Notes under the pieces: generated by a model
Database searches by the model: none
The model's input: the letters and a program-made list of their open reading frames with translations, nothing else
Told to the model about the DNA's origin: nothing
NCBI GenBank assembly: GCA_018713055.1
Contig: DVFW01000018.1
Location: 89,880 to 153,879 of the forward strand
Reading direction: 5' to 3'
From: Scatavimonas merdigallinarum
Lineage (GTDB): Bacteria > Bacillota > Clostridia > Oscillospirales > Acutalibacteraceae
Length of the DNA: 64,000 bases
Translations under genes and position numbers: made by a program
Part shown: in pieces, positions 33,311 through 42,060 of the stretch
How positions within the stretch are numbered: the stretch's first letter is position 1
How the letters are laid out: each line of letters opens with the position of its first letter

Positions 33311-33955
33311 ATGGAAAGACTACCGTTTTATCTGTTTTTTATCTGTGCCGGTTTTTTTTCCGGCAGCATCGTCTATTCTTATTTTTTACCGAAGCTGTTG
33401 CTACATAAAAATATTTTGCTGTTAAGCGACGACAGGAATCCCGGATGCGCCAATGTATTTAAATATATTGGCGTTCCCATGGGAATAGTATGCCTGCTGT
33501 GCGATTTTTTCAAAGGGTATTTGCCTATCATGTGGGCCTTGCATTTTCTGGAGGACAGAAGCCTTCTGTTTTCTTTTGTTCTGGCTGCTCCTACAGCCGG
33601 CCACATGTTGAGCCCGTTTTTACATTTTCACGGAGGGAAAGCGATCAACGTTTCATTTGGCTGTCTGGCTGCGCTTTTACCGGCATATGCAACGGTCTGG
33701 TGGCTGGTGATTCCATTTATTGCGCTTTCTACGCTTTTCAGGCTAAATCCACATAGCCTGCGCGTTGTGGCCAGCTTTGCAATCTTGTTCCTTTTAAGTG
33801 TTTTTGCTGACAAAAATACCGCCGTATCCTGCGGTGTATTTCTGATCAGCGCACTGGTCACAGTAAAGCACATAAGCGTTTATCTTCGTAATGAACGCAG
33901 CCGTGCAACGCTGCAATTTTTAAACCGCACGCTTTGGAGCAGCCGGGAGCTTTAG
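33311..33955 (+). CDS. PlsY-like glycerol-3-phosphate acyltransferase
   Basis: 214 residues with about six membrane helices. The three PlsY motifs can be recognised in altered form: motif 1 FFSGSIVYSYFLPKL, motif 2 SDDRNPGCANVFKYIG (the standard motif is GSGNxGATN) and motif 3 HFHGGKAINVSFG (standard GGKGVAT). PlsY transfers acyl from acyl-phosphate to glycerol 3-phosphate at the membrane. The altered motif 2 is typical of a Firmicutes PlsY-like subgroup, so the acceptor may differ. It is probably co-transcribed with the glycosyltransferase. Confidence 0.8.
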   Translation: MERLPFYLFFICAGFFSGSIVYSYFLPKLLLHKNILLLSDDRNPGCANVFKYIGVPMGIVCLLCDFFKGYLPIMWALHFLEDRSLLFSFVLAAPTAGHMLSPFLHFHGGKAINVSFGCLAALLPAYATVWWLVIPFIALSTLFRLNPHSLRVVASFAILFLLSVFADKNTAVSCGVFLISALVTVKHISVYLRNERSRATLQFLNRTLWSSREL

Positions 33956-34018
33956 CATACAAGGCCGGGCGATGGTATTGCCTTTAAAAAGAAAATATGA
34001 AAAGAAGATTTTAAAAGA

Positions 34019-34067
34019 AAAGCAGACGCATGGGCATTTTTGTGCTGCCCAACGCGTCTGCTTTTTA
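34019..34067. terminator. Bidirectional terminator between PlsY-like and ATP-grasp genes
   Basis: Long stem AGCAGACGC/GCGTCTGCT with inner TGGGCA/TGCCCA, and T runs on both strands. Confidence 0.85.
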
Positions 34068-35081
34068 TTTAAAGTCGGGCAAAACTGCCTGTACCTTTGC
34101 AAGCAGGCCCGTTCTGGGTTTGCCCGGATCGGGAAGTTGTGGGAAATCGTATGCGGGATAATCGTTCCCTTCTACAATAGCCGGGCCGTTCTCGGTGATG
34201 CAAACATCCCAACCTACATACCGTATTTGCGGTACGACCAAAGCGGCCTTTTTGACAAGCGCTTTGATCTGTTCCATATAGGGTAAAGAATACCCGACAA
34301 ACGAAACACCCGTGTACGGATGCTTGTCATAATTGATCAAAGCAGACGTATGCCCCGGCCCGTTGATTTTTCCTGTTTCCAGGTCAAAGCTGCATGCAAT
34401 CCCGCCGTTTTCCAGATTATCTACAAAATTCCCATTGTTTCCCATTTTAAAAACAGCGTACAGAATATGGGGAACGCCTTTTTCCACCAGCGTTACAATC
34501 CGCAGGCAATTTAAAGAGCACGGATAAATTGCCGCGGCCGCCTTGTGTTGTACAATAACCTCTTCAATCAGTCCAAAATTTTTCCGGGGATCCTTTACAT
34601 ATGTGTAAAGCGCTTTTGCATCGGCAAAATTTGCCGTTTGAATTTTTTCAATCCCTTTTCCGCTTTCGCCAACATAAGGCTTTGCAAAAAAAGCTTCTTT
34701 TCCCTGCACAAAAGCCGCAAACGCAGAAAAATCGATTTCCTTTAGGTCGAGCACTTCCCTGCCCAGAAACGGTTTGAAGCGTTTGTCAAAAACGTTCTTC
34801 TGATCAAAAATATAGCTGTACGACTGATCATTGGCATGCATGATCAGCCTTTTATTTTTCACCCGCGTCATATAGGTGCGGCGCTGACGGGCGTTCATAT
34901 TATAAAATTCAAAAATCTGATAATCGTAATATCCGGCGCCATAGCGCAACGAACAGTTCACCATATCAAAAAACAGTTCTGCTTTGCTTTTTCCCGTTTT
35001 TCTATGGATGGCGTCTATCACCTTTTTCATTTTCTCAAGGCTTGCGCCGCCTGCCATTCTGGCAATATACTTCAGGCTCAT
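34065..35081 (-). CDS. Sugar-transfer-associated ATP-grasp domain protein
   Basis: 338 residues. ATP-grasp features include FFAKPYVGESGKGIEKI (ATP-binding loop), NCLRIVTLV and the metal-binding end AIVEGNDYPAYD. The length and these motifs match the ATPgrasp_ST family (PF14397), found in surface polysaccharide or cell-wall decoration loci and thought to ligate an amino acid or similar acid to an amine. The real substrate is unknown. It sits downstream of an EctB-like aminotransferase, so a diamino acid could be the amine. AGGGGGAT precedes the start. Confidence 0.75.
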   Translation of the reverse strand: MSLKYIARMAGGASLEKMKKVIDAIHRKTGKSKAELFFDMVNCSLRYGAGYYDYQIFEFYNMNARQRRTYMTRVKNKRLIMHANDQSYSYIFDQKNVFDKRFKPFLGREVLDLKEIDFSAFAAFVQGKEAFFAKPYVGESGKGIEKIQTANFADAKALYTYVKDPRKNFGLIEEVIVQHKAAAAIYPCSLNCLRIVTLVEKGVPHILYAVFKMGNNGNFVDNLENGGIACSFDLETGKINGPGHTSALINYDKHPYTGVSFVGYSLPYMEQIKALVKKAALVVPQIRYVGWDVCITENGPAIVEGNDYPAYDFPQLPDPGKPRTGLLAKVQAVLPDFK

Positions 35082-35114
35082 GGTTTTATCCCCCTGTCCG
35101 TTTATCTGGCCTAT

Positions 35115-35149
35115 AAAAAACGGTACGCCGCTTTTTTAACGGCGTACCT
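35115..35149 (-). terminator. Intrinsic terminator between ectB-like and ATP-grasp genes
   Basis: Minus-strand hairpin GGTACGCCG/CGGCGTACC (35148-35122) followed by TTTTTT. Only about 35 bases separate it from the next start, so it should work as an attenuator or partial terminator. Confidence 0.75.
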
Positions 35150-35183
35150 GTTTATTCTGCTTATTCTGCCGGTTCTTACACTT

Positions 35184-36452
35184 TTACAGTTTTGCAAGAT
35201 TTTCCGCGATCGCTTCTTTTAAAATTTGCAACCCATGCACCAGCTGCTCCTCTTCTATAACAAGCGGCGGCATCAGCTTTACAACAGAATTTTTTCTGCC
35301 TGCGCCTTCAATAATCAAATGCTTTTTAAAGCATGTGTCAATCACCTTGTCGCTAAAGCCATTTACCGGGATTTTTTCAAACTCAATCCCCCAGATCAGG
35401 CCCAGCCCGCGAAGCTCCAGCCTGTTGTCAAGCGGCAAAATCTCCTGCTCGATAAAGCGCTTGACGATCTCACCTTTTTTCCGGGCCTGTTCCTCAACAT
35501 GATGCGCAAGCATATATTCAAGCCCCGCCTTAGCTGCGACAAACGCAAGCTGGTTCCCCCTAAACGTACCGTTGTGCTCGCCGGGCGCCCAAATGTCCAA
35601 CTGCGGCTTAAACAGCGTAAGCGCAAGCGGCAGGCCATAGCCGCCAATGGATTTGGAAAGCGTAACCATATCCGGTACAATGCCCGCACGCTCAAAGGAA
35701 AAGAAGCTTCCGCTGCGGCAGCAGCCCACCTGAATGTCGTCCACAATCAGTAAAATATCATACTGGTCGCAAAATACGCGGACACGCTGTAAAAAGCTGT
35801 TGTCAAATACGCGGATCCCGCCCTCCGCCTGAATGGTTTCAATTACAAGCGCCGCCGGCTTTTCTACGCCTGAATGGTCGTCTGTCAGCAGCTTTTCCAT
35901 ATACGCCACCGTATCCAGCTGCGGAAACATATAGGGTGCCGGAATATGTGTAACATCCGTCAGCTGTACGCCTGCACCTCTGCGGGAGGCCTTGTCTGTT
36001 GTTAAGGAAAGCGCACCGAGAGACATTCCATGAAACGCGCCCATCAACGCAAAAATATTACTGCGTTTTTTCACCTTCCGCGCAAGCTTGATTGCAGCTT
36101 CCACCGCATTGGCTCCGGTAGGACCCGGGAACTGAATTTTATAATCAAACCCACGGGGTCTTAAAACTTTTTCTTCAAAATATTCAATAAATTCCCTTTT
36201 TGGTACCGTATACATGTCAAGCGCATGCAGCACACCGTCCGACTGCAGATAACGGATCAGTTTTTCTTTAATATAGTCGTTGTTATGCCCGTAATTTACA
36301 GCGCCGGCCCCACAGAAAAAATCCGTATAGCTTTCCCCCAGTTCGTCATAGAACGTTGCGCCTTTCGCCGTTGTAAAAACGGTGGGAAAACGCCTGCAAT
36401 AAGAACGAACCTGCGATTCATATAGTTCAAATGCCTCTGTTTTCAAAACCAT
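35184..36452 (-). CDS. Diaminobutyrate--2-oxoglutarate aminotransferase (EctB-like)
   Basis: 422 residues, class III PLP aminotransferase. Family segments are YTDFFCGAGAVNYGHNN, QFPGPTGANAVEAAIKLARK, the PLP-binding DDIQVGCCRSGSFFSFERAGI and the catalytic Lys in TLSKSIGGYGLP. This matches EctB, which converts aspartate semialdehyde and glutamate to L-2,4-diaminobutyrate. ectA and ectC are not adjacent, so ectoine synthesis is unlikely from this locus. It may feed a diamino acid to the downstream ATP-grasp enzyme. The start has AAGGAGAG upstream. Confidence 0.88.
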   Translation of the reverse strand: MVLKTEAFELYESQVRSYCRRFPTVFTTAKGATFYDELGESYTDFFCGAGAVNYGHNNDYIKEKLIRYLQSDGVLHALDMYTVPKREFIEYFEEKVLRPRGFDYKIQFPGPTGANAVEAAIKLARKVKKRSNIFALMGAFHGMSLGALSLTTDKASRRGAGVQLTDVTHIPAPYMFPQLDTVAYMEKLLTDDHSGVEKPAALVIETIQAEGGIRVFDNSFLQRVRVFCDQYDILLIVDDIQVGCCRSGSFFSFERAGIVPDMVTLSKSIGGYGLPLALTLFKPQLDIWAPGEHNGTFRGNQLAFVAAKAGLEYMLAHHVEEQARKKGEIVKRFIEQEILPLDNRLELRGLGLIWGIEFEKIPVNGFSDKVIDTCFKKHLIIEGAGRKNSVVKLMPPLVIEEEQLVHGLQILKEAIAENLAKL

Positions 36453-36557
36453 TCTCTCCTTATTTTTGCATACCAGCAGAAAAAGAGATTTTGCACTGCT
36501 TTTGTTTTTTGCTGCAGCCTGCTATCTTATGCAACTGCGCCTTTTTAAACATTCCTA

Positions 36558-36586
36558 ATTCTACAATCTTTATATCATTTCGTCAA
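36558..36586 (-). promoter_or_regulatory. Sigma-A promoter for the ectB-like gene
   Basis: Minus strand: TTGACG (36586-36581), a 17-base spacer and TAGAAT (36563-36558). The 36453-36783 gap otherwise holds only the divergent promoter of the next gene. Confidence 0.6.
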
Positions 36587-36704
36587 GGGCTCCGAATGAA
36601 AAAAACAAATGCCATAAAAAAGCGGGGGGAAGCACTGTAATTTTATCCGTATTTTAAAATATTTCCATAAATGCTTTCAAACATGCATAAATCCGTTGGG
36701 TTGT

Positions 36705-36733
36705 TTGCGGTTTTTCTTTGCCTGTGCTATACT
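36705..36733 (+). promoter_or_regulatory. Sigma-A promoter for the transglutaminase-like lipoprotein
   Basis: TTGCGG (36705-36710), a 17-base spacer and an extended -10 TGCTATACT (36725-36733). Confidence 0.65.
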
Positions 36734-36783
36734 TTTATCATAAAAAACATATATTTTAACGGTTCTTGAAAGGAGGCGTTTTT

Positions 36784-38169
36784 ATGCCGGCTGCCTTAAA
36801 ACGGTCTTTATGCGCACTTTGCTGCTGCGCCCTGCTTTGCCTGTGTACTGCATGCAGTGGTCTGGAGGGAACTGTAAAAGAAGAACCAAACACAGCAAGC
36901 CCTGCTGCCGGCAATATTCCAGCGGCTGATAAACCCGCGGCCTCCGGCATTGAAATCGACCCCAGTGCACAAAGCGGGGATTACGACTATAACACTATAA
37001 ACGGTGATGACGCTCCGCAGCAGGGATATTATACCCCCATCTCTCTGACGCACGGGTTCGATGCCCTGCAAACGCAGCCACAGCAGTACTTTTACAAACG
37101 GCTTACAAGCGATGTTTATACCGTGGCGCAGCAGCCCAATGAAGGCGGAAACTATCTGATTGAAAAAATTCACCTGCCTGGTATGTATTTGAAGGAAGAG
37201 GAAATCCGTCTGGTTATCGAGGCTTTTTCAAGCGACCATCCGGAAGTTTTCTGGCTTGATAATTTATTTGGCTATACATTTGACGGGACAGATATGGTAA
37301 TTCAGATGTATTCGATCATCAGTCCGGAAACGATTGATATTTATACGGATGAAATAAACGCCGTCGCCGACAGTATGATCGCCTCGGTCCCCAAGGGGCT
37401 TGACGAATACGAGCGGGAACGGTTTATCCATGACAACCTGCTTGCGCGATGCACTTACGCGACGGATACCAAAAATATACAGCAAAACTGGAAACCCTTT
37501 ACGGTCTACGGCGCTTTAGCGGAGGGCAGCGCCGTATGCGAAGGTTATACAAAGGCTATACAGTACCTGCTGCGCTTTGTGGGGATTGAAAGCATTCCGG
37601 TCAATGGCACGGCAAAGGAACAATGGCATCAGTGGAACCTTGTAAAAATTGACGACTGCTGGTACCATTTGGACGCTACGTGGAATGACAGTACCGATTA
37701 TATTTTTTACGATTATTTTAACATAACGGATACAATCATCCAGTACGATCACCGGATTGCCTCTGATTTTTTTGCCCTTGATCCGGACGATATATGCGGC
37801 AGTGTAGGAAAAGAAGCCCAGCTGTTTAATATTACCCTTCCCTCCTGCACGGAAACCGCCGCAAATTTTTATATTCATGAGGCTGTGATTCTGTATGGCT
37901 TTGATGAAAAAGCAAGCGCGGCCGTTGAAAATAAAATGCTGCAAACCGCTTTGGAGAAAAAGCAGGAGCTGTATATACAGATAAGCAATTCCATTGCGTA
38001 TAATGAGGCCGTGGAAGGCCTGTTTTATCAAGCCCCTTATCAGTTTTTTACATATATTGACCATACCAACAGCCTGTTGGGCGGCGAATATGCCATTAGC
38101 AAAGAAAATGTGCGAATTATCAAAAAAGAGCGGCTTCGGATTGTAGAGATCCGCCTGGAATATATATAA
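36784..38169 (+). CDS. Lipoprotein with transglutaminase-like domain
   Basis: 461 residues. The N-terminus MPAALKRSLCALCCCALLCLCTAC is a lipoprotein signal with lipobox LCTAC. A low-complexity Ala/Pro linker runs to about residue 70. A transglutaminase-like cysteine peptidase fold at about 195-315 shows the Cys in GSAVCEGYTKA, the His in QWHQWNLVKI and the Asp in YHLDATWND, the TGc triad. The function is unknown; such proteins may cut or crosslink cell-wall-associated peptides. AAAGGAGG lies 7 bases before the start, and a TTG at 36766 is not supported. It is monocistronic. Confidence 0.8.
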   Translation: MPAALKRSLCALCCCALLCLCTACSGLEGTVKEEPNTASPAAGNIPAADKPAASGIEIDPSAQSGDYDYNTINGDDAPQQGYYTPISLTHGFDALQTQPQQYFYKRLTSDVYTVAQQPNEGGNYLIEKIHLPGMYLKEEEIRLVIEAFSSDHPEVFWLDNLFGYTFDGTDMVIQMYSIISPETIDIYTDEINAVADSMIASVPKGLDEYERERFIHDNLLARCTYATDTKNIQQNWKPFTVYGALAEGSAVCEGYTKAIQYLLRFVGIESIPVNGTAKEQWHQWNLVKIDDCWYHLDATWNDSTDYIFYDYFNITDTIIQYDHRIASDFFALDPDDICGSVGKEAQLFNITLPSCTETAANFYIHEAVILYGFDEKASAAVENKMLQTALEKKQELYIQISNSIAYNEAVEGLFYQAPYQFFTYIDHTNSLLGGEYAISKENVRIIKKERLRIVEIRLEYI

Positions 38170-38384
38170 CGCCTGTGTCTGGCCGCCTTCTAAAAACTAT
38201 ACTGGCCGTCCTCAGTTCAAAACACCATAAGATAAAAACATTTTTCTGCCAGCCATCACCCTGTACAGCTTCTTTATTTTTCCCAAGGCGCATGCGTTTT
38301 CTGTTTATGGCCTACCTTTAATGGCAGGATACTTTTTAGATACAATCGGTACAGACAAGATGGAAAAGATTCTTGTATCATTCT

Positions 38385-38413
38385 TGTGGAAAGGAAAGCG
38401 GTTGTGCTATAAT
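38385..38413 (+). promoter_or_regulatory. Sigma-A promoter for pyrK-pyrD
   Basis: Extended -10 TGCTATAAT (38405-38413) with a weak -35 (TTGTGG, 38384-38389). Confidence 0.6.
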
Positions 38414-38444
38414 AGGGATAATACTTTAACAGAGAGGTCTTCTT

Positions 38445-39197
38445 ATGAAATACGACGCACAGCTTTTTACACTTACAAAAAAAGAAGAAATTGCAGACGG
38501 AATTTTTGACTTTACCGTTGAAAACGGTGCGATTGCACAAATTACCAGACCTGGTCAGTTCGCGCATATTCTGGTCCCCGGCAAAACGCTGCGCAGGCCA
38601 ATTTCTGTTTGCGACGTGCAAAATGACGCACTTCGCCTGGTCTTTGAAGTTAAAGGCGATGGGACAAGGCTTTTGTCGCAAACACAAATTGGGCAAACAC
38701 TTGATATTCTGGCCCCGCTTGGCCATGGTTTTTCCATAGAAAAAACACAAAGAACCGCCTTTATCGGCGGTGGGATCGGCGTGCCTCCCATGCTGCTAAG
38801 CGCCAGACAGTCTGCGCACGCCGTTGCTATTTTGGGCTTTCGCAGTAAAAGCCAGGTTATTCTAAAAGAAGATTTTGAGGCTGCCGGCTGCGAAACCATT
38901 GTTACAACAGACGACGGAAGCTTTGGTATACATGGGCTTGTTACAGACGTATTGCGCCGCAGGATTGACGATATCGACGCCGTTTGCGCCTGCGGGCCAA
39001 TCCCCATGCTTAAAGCGGTTGCAGCGCTTGCAAAAGAATATAACAAACCCTGCCAGGTTTCTCTGGAAGAGCGCATGGGCTGCGGTGTGGGCGCCTGCCT
39101 GGTATGCGCCTGTAAAACCAGAACAAATAACAAAGAGGATTTTGCGCACGTATGTAAGGACGGCCCTGTATTTCATGCAGAGGAGGTTGTGTGGTAA
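38445..39197 (+). CDS. pyrK: Dihydroorotate dehydrogenase electron-transfer subunit
   Basis: PyrK passes electrons from PyrD to NAD+ through FAD and a 2Fe-2S cluster. 250 residues: an FAD-binding barrel (RPGQFAHILVPGKTLRRPISV), an NAD-binding half (AFIGGGIGVPPMLLSA; CGPIPMLKAV) and a C-terminal cluster with CGVGACLVCACKT followed by a fourth Cys in HVCKDG. Length and order are standard. Its stop overlaps the pyrD start by one base (TAATG), so the two are translationally coupled. No other pyr genes are here. Confidence 0.95.
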   Translation: MKYDAQLFTLTKKEEIADGIFDFTVENGAIAQITRPGQFAHILVPGKTLRRPISVCDVQNDALRLVFEVKGDGTRLLSQTQIGQTLDILAPLGHGFSIEKTQRTAFIGGGIGVPPMLLSARQSAHAVAILGFRSKSQVILKEDFEAAGCETIVTTDDGSFGIHGLVTDVLRRRIDDIDAVCACGPIPMLKAVAALAKEYNKPCQVSLEERMGCGVGACLVCACKTRTNNKEDFAHVCKDGPVFHAEEVVW

Positions 39198-40108
39198 TGG
39201 CTGATTTACATGTAAACATAGCGGGCGTAAACTTTGGCAACCCGCTGATTGCAGCGTCCGGCACCTTTGGCTTTGGGCGCGAATACAGTGAATTTTACCC
39301 GCTGTCTGTTTTAGGCGGGATTTCCTGCAAGGGTATTACATTACAACCGCGTTTGGGCAACCCCCCACCCCGCATTGCCGAAACACCCGCTGGTATTTTA
39401 AACTCCGTGGGGCTGCAAAATCCCGGCGTCGACCACTTTATTGACAAAGATCTTCCCTGGCTAAAAAAACAAAATACCGTTGTAATTGCCAATATTGCAG
39501 GCAATACGGAAGAGGACTACTGCAATATGGCGCGAAAGCTCTCCGCCACGGATATAGATATGATTGAGCTGAATATTTCCTGCCCCAACGTAAAAAGCGG
39601 CGGCGTTGCGTTTGGCACATCCTGCACTTCTGTTGCGCACATTACAAAGCGGGTACGCGCATGCTGCACAAAACCGCTCATTGTCAAGCTATCCCCCAAT
39701 GTGGCTGATATTGCAGAAATTGCAAAAGCGGCCGAAAGCGAAGGTGCCGACGCTTTATCGCTGATCAATACGCTGACCGGTATGCGTATTGATATAGACA
39801 GCCGGCGGCCTGTTTTGCGCAACAATACCGGCGGGCTATCCGGCGCGGCGGTGTTCCCTGTTGCTGTCAGAATGGTATGGCAAACGGCAAATGCCGTTTC
39901 TATCCCCGTTATTGGCATGGGCGGCATATCCTCCTGGCAGGACGCAGTGGAAATGCTGCTTGCAGGCGCCAGCGCGTTGCAGATTGGCACAGTGCTTTTT
40001 CACGACCCCTATGCGCCTGTTAAAATTAAAGAAGGGCTTTGTACATATCTGGATAAAAACGGCATATGCAACATAGCTGAGCTGAGCGGAGCTGTACGCC
40101 CCTGGTAA
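39197..40108 (+). CDS. pyrD: Dihydroorotate dehydrogenase, class 1B catalytic subunit
   Basis: Converts dihydroorotate to orotate in pyrimidine synthesis, with FMN. 303 residues. The class 1B catalytic Cys is in ELNISCPNVKSGG, and FMN-binding motifs include ASGTFGFGREY, NSVGLQNPGVD, NNTGGLSGAAV and GMGGISSWQDA. The start is the ATG at 39197 with AGGAGG 10 bases upstream. It pairs with PyrK to form the NAD+-dependent heterotetramer. Confidence 0.96.
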   Translation: MADLHVNIAGVNFGNPLIAASGTFGFGREYSEFYPLSVLGGISCKGITLQPRLGNPPPRIAETPAGILNSVGLQNPGVDHFIDKDLPWLKKQNTVVIANIAGNTEEDYCNMARKLSATDIDMIELNISCPNVKSGGVAFGTSCTSVAHITKRVRACCTKPLIVKLSPNVADIAEIAKAAESEGADALSLINTLTGMRIDIDSRRPVLRNNTGGLSGAAVFPVAVRMVWQTANAVSIPVIGMGGISSWQDAVEMLLAGASALQIGTVLFHDPYAPVKIKEGLCTYLDKNGICNIAELSGAVRPW

Positions 40109-40181
40109 AACACCGTATTTTTTTGCGCAATTGGGTTATGCTAACCTTATAACGCTTAATTATAAACAAGGAAGGTTGGCT

Positions 40182-40889
40182 ATGGAGCTTCTTAACGTTG
40201 CGCTTTCTTCCATTGCTTCTATTATTGCGCTTTTTATTCTTACAAAAATTATTGGCAACCGCCAGCTGTCAGAACTGAATATGTTTGATTATATTAACGG
40301 TATTACCATTGGTTCTATCGCGGCGGAAATGGCAACTTCTTTAGAGGGCGATTTCCTGCTTCCTCTTCTTGCCATGGTCATTTATGCATGCGCCGCTGTG
40401 TTGATTTCTTATGTGGCGAGCAAATCTGAAAAAATGCGCCGTTTTTTCACAGGCCGCTCTCTGATCTTGTTAAATAACAACAAAATGTACAAAGAAAATT
40501 TTAAAAAAGCAAAGATTGATCTTGCTGAATTTTTAACGCAATGCAGAATCAACGGCTTTTTTGACTTAAACGAAGTGCAAACAGCCGTTTTTGAAACAAA
40601 CGGACGCATTTCTTTTATGCCTAAAGCGCAGGAACGCCCGGTAACGCCAAAAGATCTTTCGATCCCCATGCAGGCCGAAAAACCAGCAGTTACAGTGATA
40701 ACGGACGGCCTGGTGCTCAGCGGCAATTTGCATTATACGGGCAACGACATGCAATGGCTGCAAAAGCAGCTTGCAAGCTTTGGTATCAGCAGGACGGAAG
40801 ATGTTTTTCTTGCTATGGTGGACGGCAACAACAAGCTTAACGCTTACATTAAGCTGCGGGAAAAGCCTGACCGTGACGTTTTTCAATAA
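40182..40889 (+). CDS. DUF421 (YetF/YcaP-like) membrane protein
   Basis: 235 residues. The N-terminal two to three membrane helices include FILTKIIGNRQLSELNMFDYINGITIGSIAA, the most conserved DUF421 stretch. A C-terminal soluble domain follows (about 100-220, LIDLAEFL-like and VITDGLVLSGNL). Bacillus YetF-type proteins associate with the spore or membrane, but their function is unknown. AAGGAAGG precedes the ATG at 40182; the frame is open further upstream without support. ruvX follows 27 bases later. Confidence 0.85.
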   Translation: MELLNVALSSIASIIALFILTKIIGNRQLSELNMFDYINGITIGSIAAEMATSLEGDFLLPLLAMVIYACAAVLISYVASKSEKMRRFFTGRSLILLNNNKMYKENFKKAKIDLAEFLTQCRINGFFDLNEVQTAVFETNGRISFMPKAQERPVTPKDLSIPMQAEKPAVTVITDGLVLSGNLHYTGNDMQWLQKQLASFGISRTEDVFLAMVDGNNKLNAYIKLREKPDRDVFQ

Positions 40890-40916
40890 ATTTGTCTGAC
40901 AGAGGTGTTTTCTTTT

Positions 40917-41339
40917 ATGGTGATTATGGCTGTAGATCTGGGAGCCGCGCGTACCGGACTTGCTCTGTGCGATAAAGCGGAAATGCTTGCATCCCCGCTT
41001 GGGATAATAGAGGAAAAGGATCCGGCGCAGCTGCTTGTAAAGGTTGCACAACAGGCAAAAGCGCACAAAGCAGAGCAAATTGTGGTGGGCCTTCCCAAGA
41101 ATATGGATGGGTCGGAAGGTGCAAGCGCGCAGACCGCGCGCGAATTTGCCGGTTTTCTGCATGCGCTTACAGGTATTGCCGTAGATATGCGCGATGAACG
41201 CGGCACAACCGTTAGCGCCCATAATTATTTAAACCGGACAAATACCCGAGGAAAAAAGCGAAAAGCGGTGGTTGACAGCGTTGCGGCGACCATAATTTTA
41301 CAAGATTATCTGGACGCCAGAAGACTACAAAATACATAA
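40917..41339 (+). CDS. ruvX: RuvX/YqgF-type putative Holliday junction resolvase
   Basis: 140 residues with an RNase H-like fold. The acidic motif AVDLGAARTGLALCD starts the protein, followed by IVVGLPKNMDGSEG, DERGTTVSA and VVDSVAATIILQDYL. YqgF proteins take part in 16S rRNA 5' processing, and a Holliday junction nuclease role was proposed. The start at 40917 is favoured by AGAGGTG upstream; an ATG at 40926 is an alternative. It is probably co-transcribed with the DUF421 gene. Confidence 0.92.
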   Translation: MVIMAVDLGAARTGLALCDKAEMLASPLGIIEEKDPAQLLVKVAQQAKAHKAEQIVVGLPKNMDGSEGASAQTAREFAGFLHALTGIAVDMRDERGTTVSAHNYLNRTNTRGKKRKAVVDSVAATIILQDYLDARRLQNT

Positions 41340-41420
41340 AGTAAAAAAGGACCGTGGCAGAGGAATATAAAGAAATATTGCTGAAATACCGACCCATGCC
41401 AAATGTGAACGGGAAATAAG

Positions 41421-41466
41421 AAAACTCTATGCGAATGGAAGAACCATTTGCATAGAGTTTTTTGCT
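41421..41466 (+). terminator. Terminator after ruvX
   Basis: Stem AAAACTCTATGC/GCATAGAGTTTT (41421-41432, 41450-41461) followed by T. Confidence 0.85.
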
Positions 41467-41625
41467 TTTTCAAATTTTTAAGCGTCTGCAGGATGTGCAG
41501 CCGCTGCCGAACCTGGAAATCTTGGAAACTTGGGTGGCTATCTTCAACAAGTTTTGTCGGGGTTATTCCTCACAAAAAATTGCATATATGTGCATATTTG
41601 CATTGCTTGCCAATTTGTAAACCCA
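41467..41625. other. No gene; possible remnant reading frame
   Basis: The plus frame ending with TAA at about 41622 reads RLQDVQPLPNLEILETWVAI before it stops. It has no start codon with a Shine-Dalgarno and may be the tail of a lost gene. I cannot name it. Confidence 0.25.
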
Positions 41626-41943
41626 CTAATTCTTGCTATTTTGAATATATGCTTGAGTGCCCCAATTACCAAGGGCTTGCAGTGCCGGATCTATTGCTTT
41701 TCCAAGAGAGGTGAGCGAATATTCCACTTTAGGAGGAATTTCATTATACTGCTGGCGGTTTACGATTTGGTTCTTTTCTAATTCTTCTAAAGATTTAGAA
41801 AGCATAACACTGGAAATCCCACTTAATCGCCGTTGCAACTCGTTGAAACGAATTGTTTCCTGCTGATTTAATTCCCAAAGAATCCGCAGCTTCCACTTTC
41901 CATTTAATAAATCCAAAGCATATTTTACAGGACAATCTACCAT
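41626..41943 (-). CDS. HxlR-family winged-helix regulator
   Basis: 105 residues. The family signature is complete: CPVKYALDLLNGKWKLRILWEL, then the recognition region FNELQRRLSGISSVMLSKSLEELE, then the wing PPKVEYSLTSLGKAI. A Cys at residue 4 is typical of redox- or electrophile-sensing HxlR proteins such as HypR or YodB. It is divergent from the damaged nitroreductase gene; such pairs are common and the regulator usually controls that enzyme. The shared region has semi-palindromic AGTAAGTA...GTACTT (about 41972-41998), a possible operator. Confidence 0.88.
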   Translation of the reverse strand: MVDCPVKYALDLLNGKWKLRILWELNQQETIRFNELQRRLSGISSVMLSKSLEELEKNQIVNRQQYNEIPPKVEYSLTSLGKAIDPALQALGNWGTQAYIQNSKN

Positions 41944-41996
41944 GTCAATACTCCTATACTTAATTTTTTCTTAGTAAGTAAATATAAATTGTGTAC

Positions 41997-42024
41997 TTGT
42001 TATATTTTTACCTTTGGCTATAAT
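41997..42024 (+). promoter_or_regulatory. Promoter of the nitroreductase gene
   Basis: TTGTTA (41997-42002), a 16-base spacer and TATAAT (42019-42024). Confidence 0.6.
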
Positions 42025-42060
42025 TATAATTGCAACGATCAAAAAAGTAAAGGAGAATGA

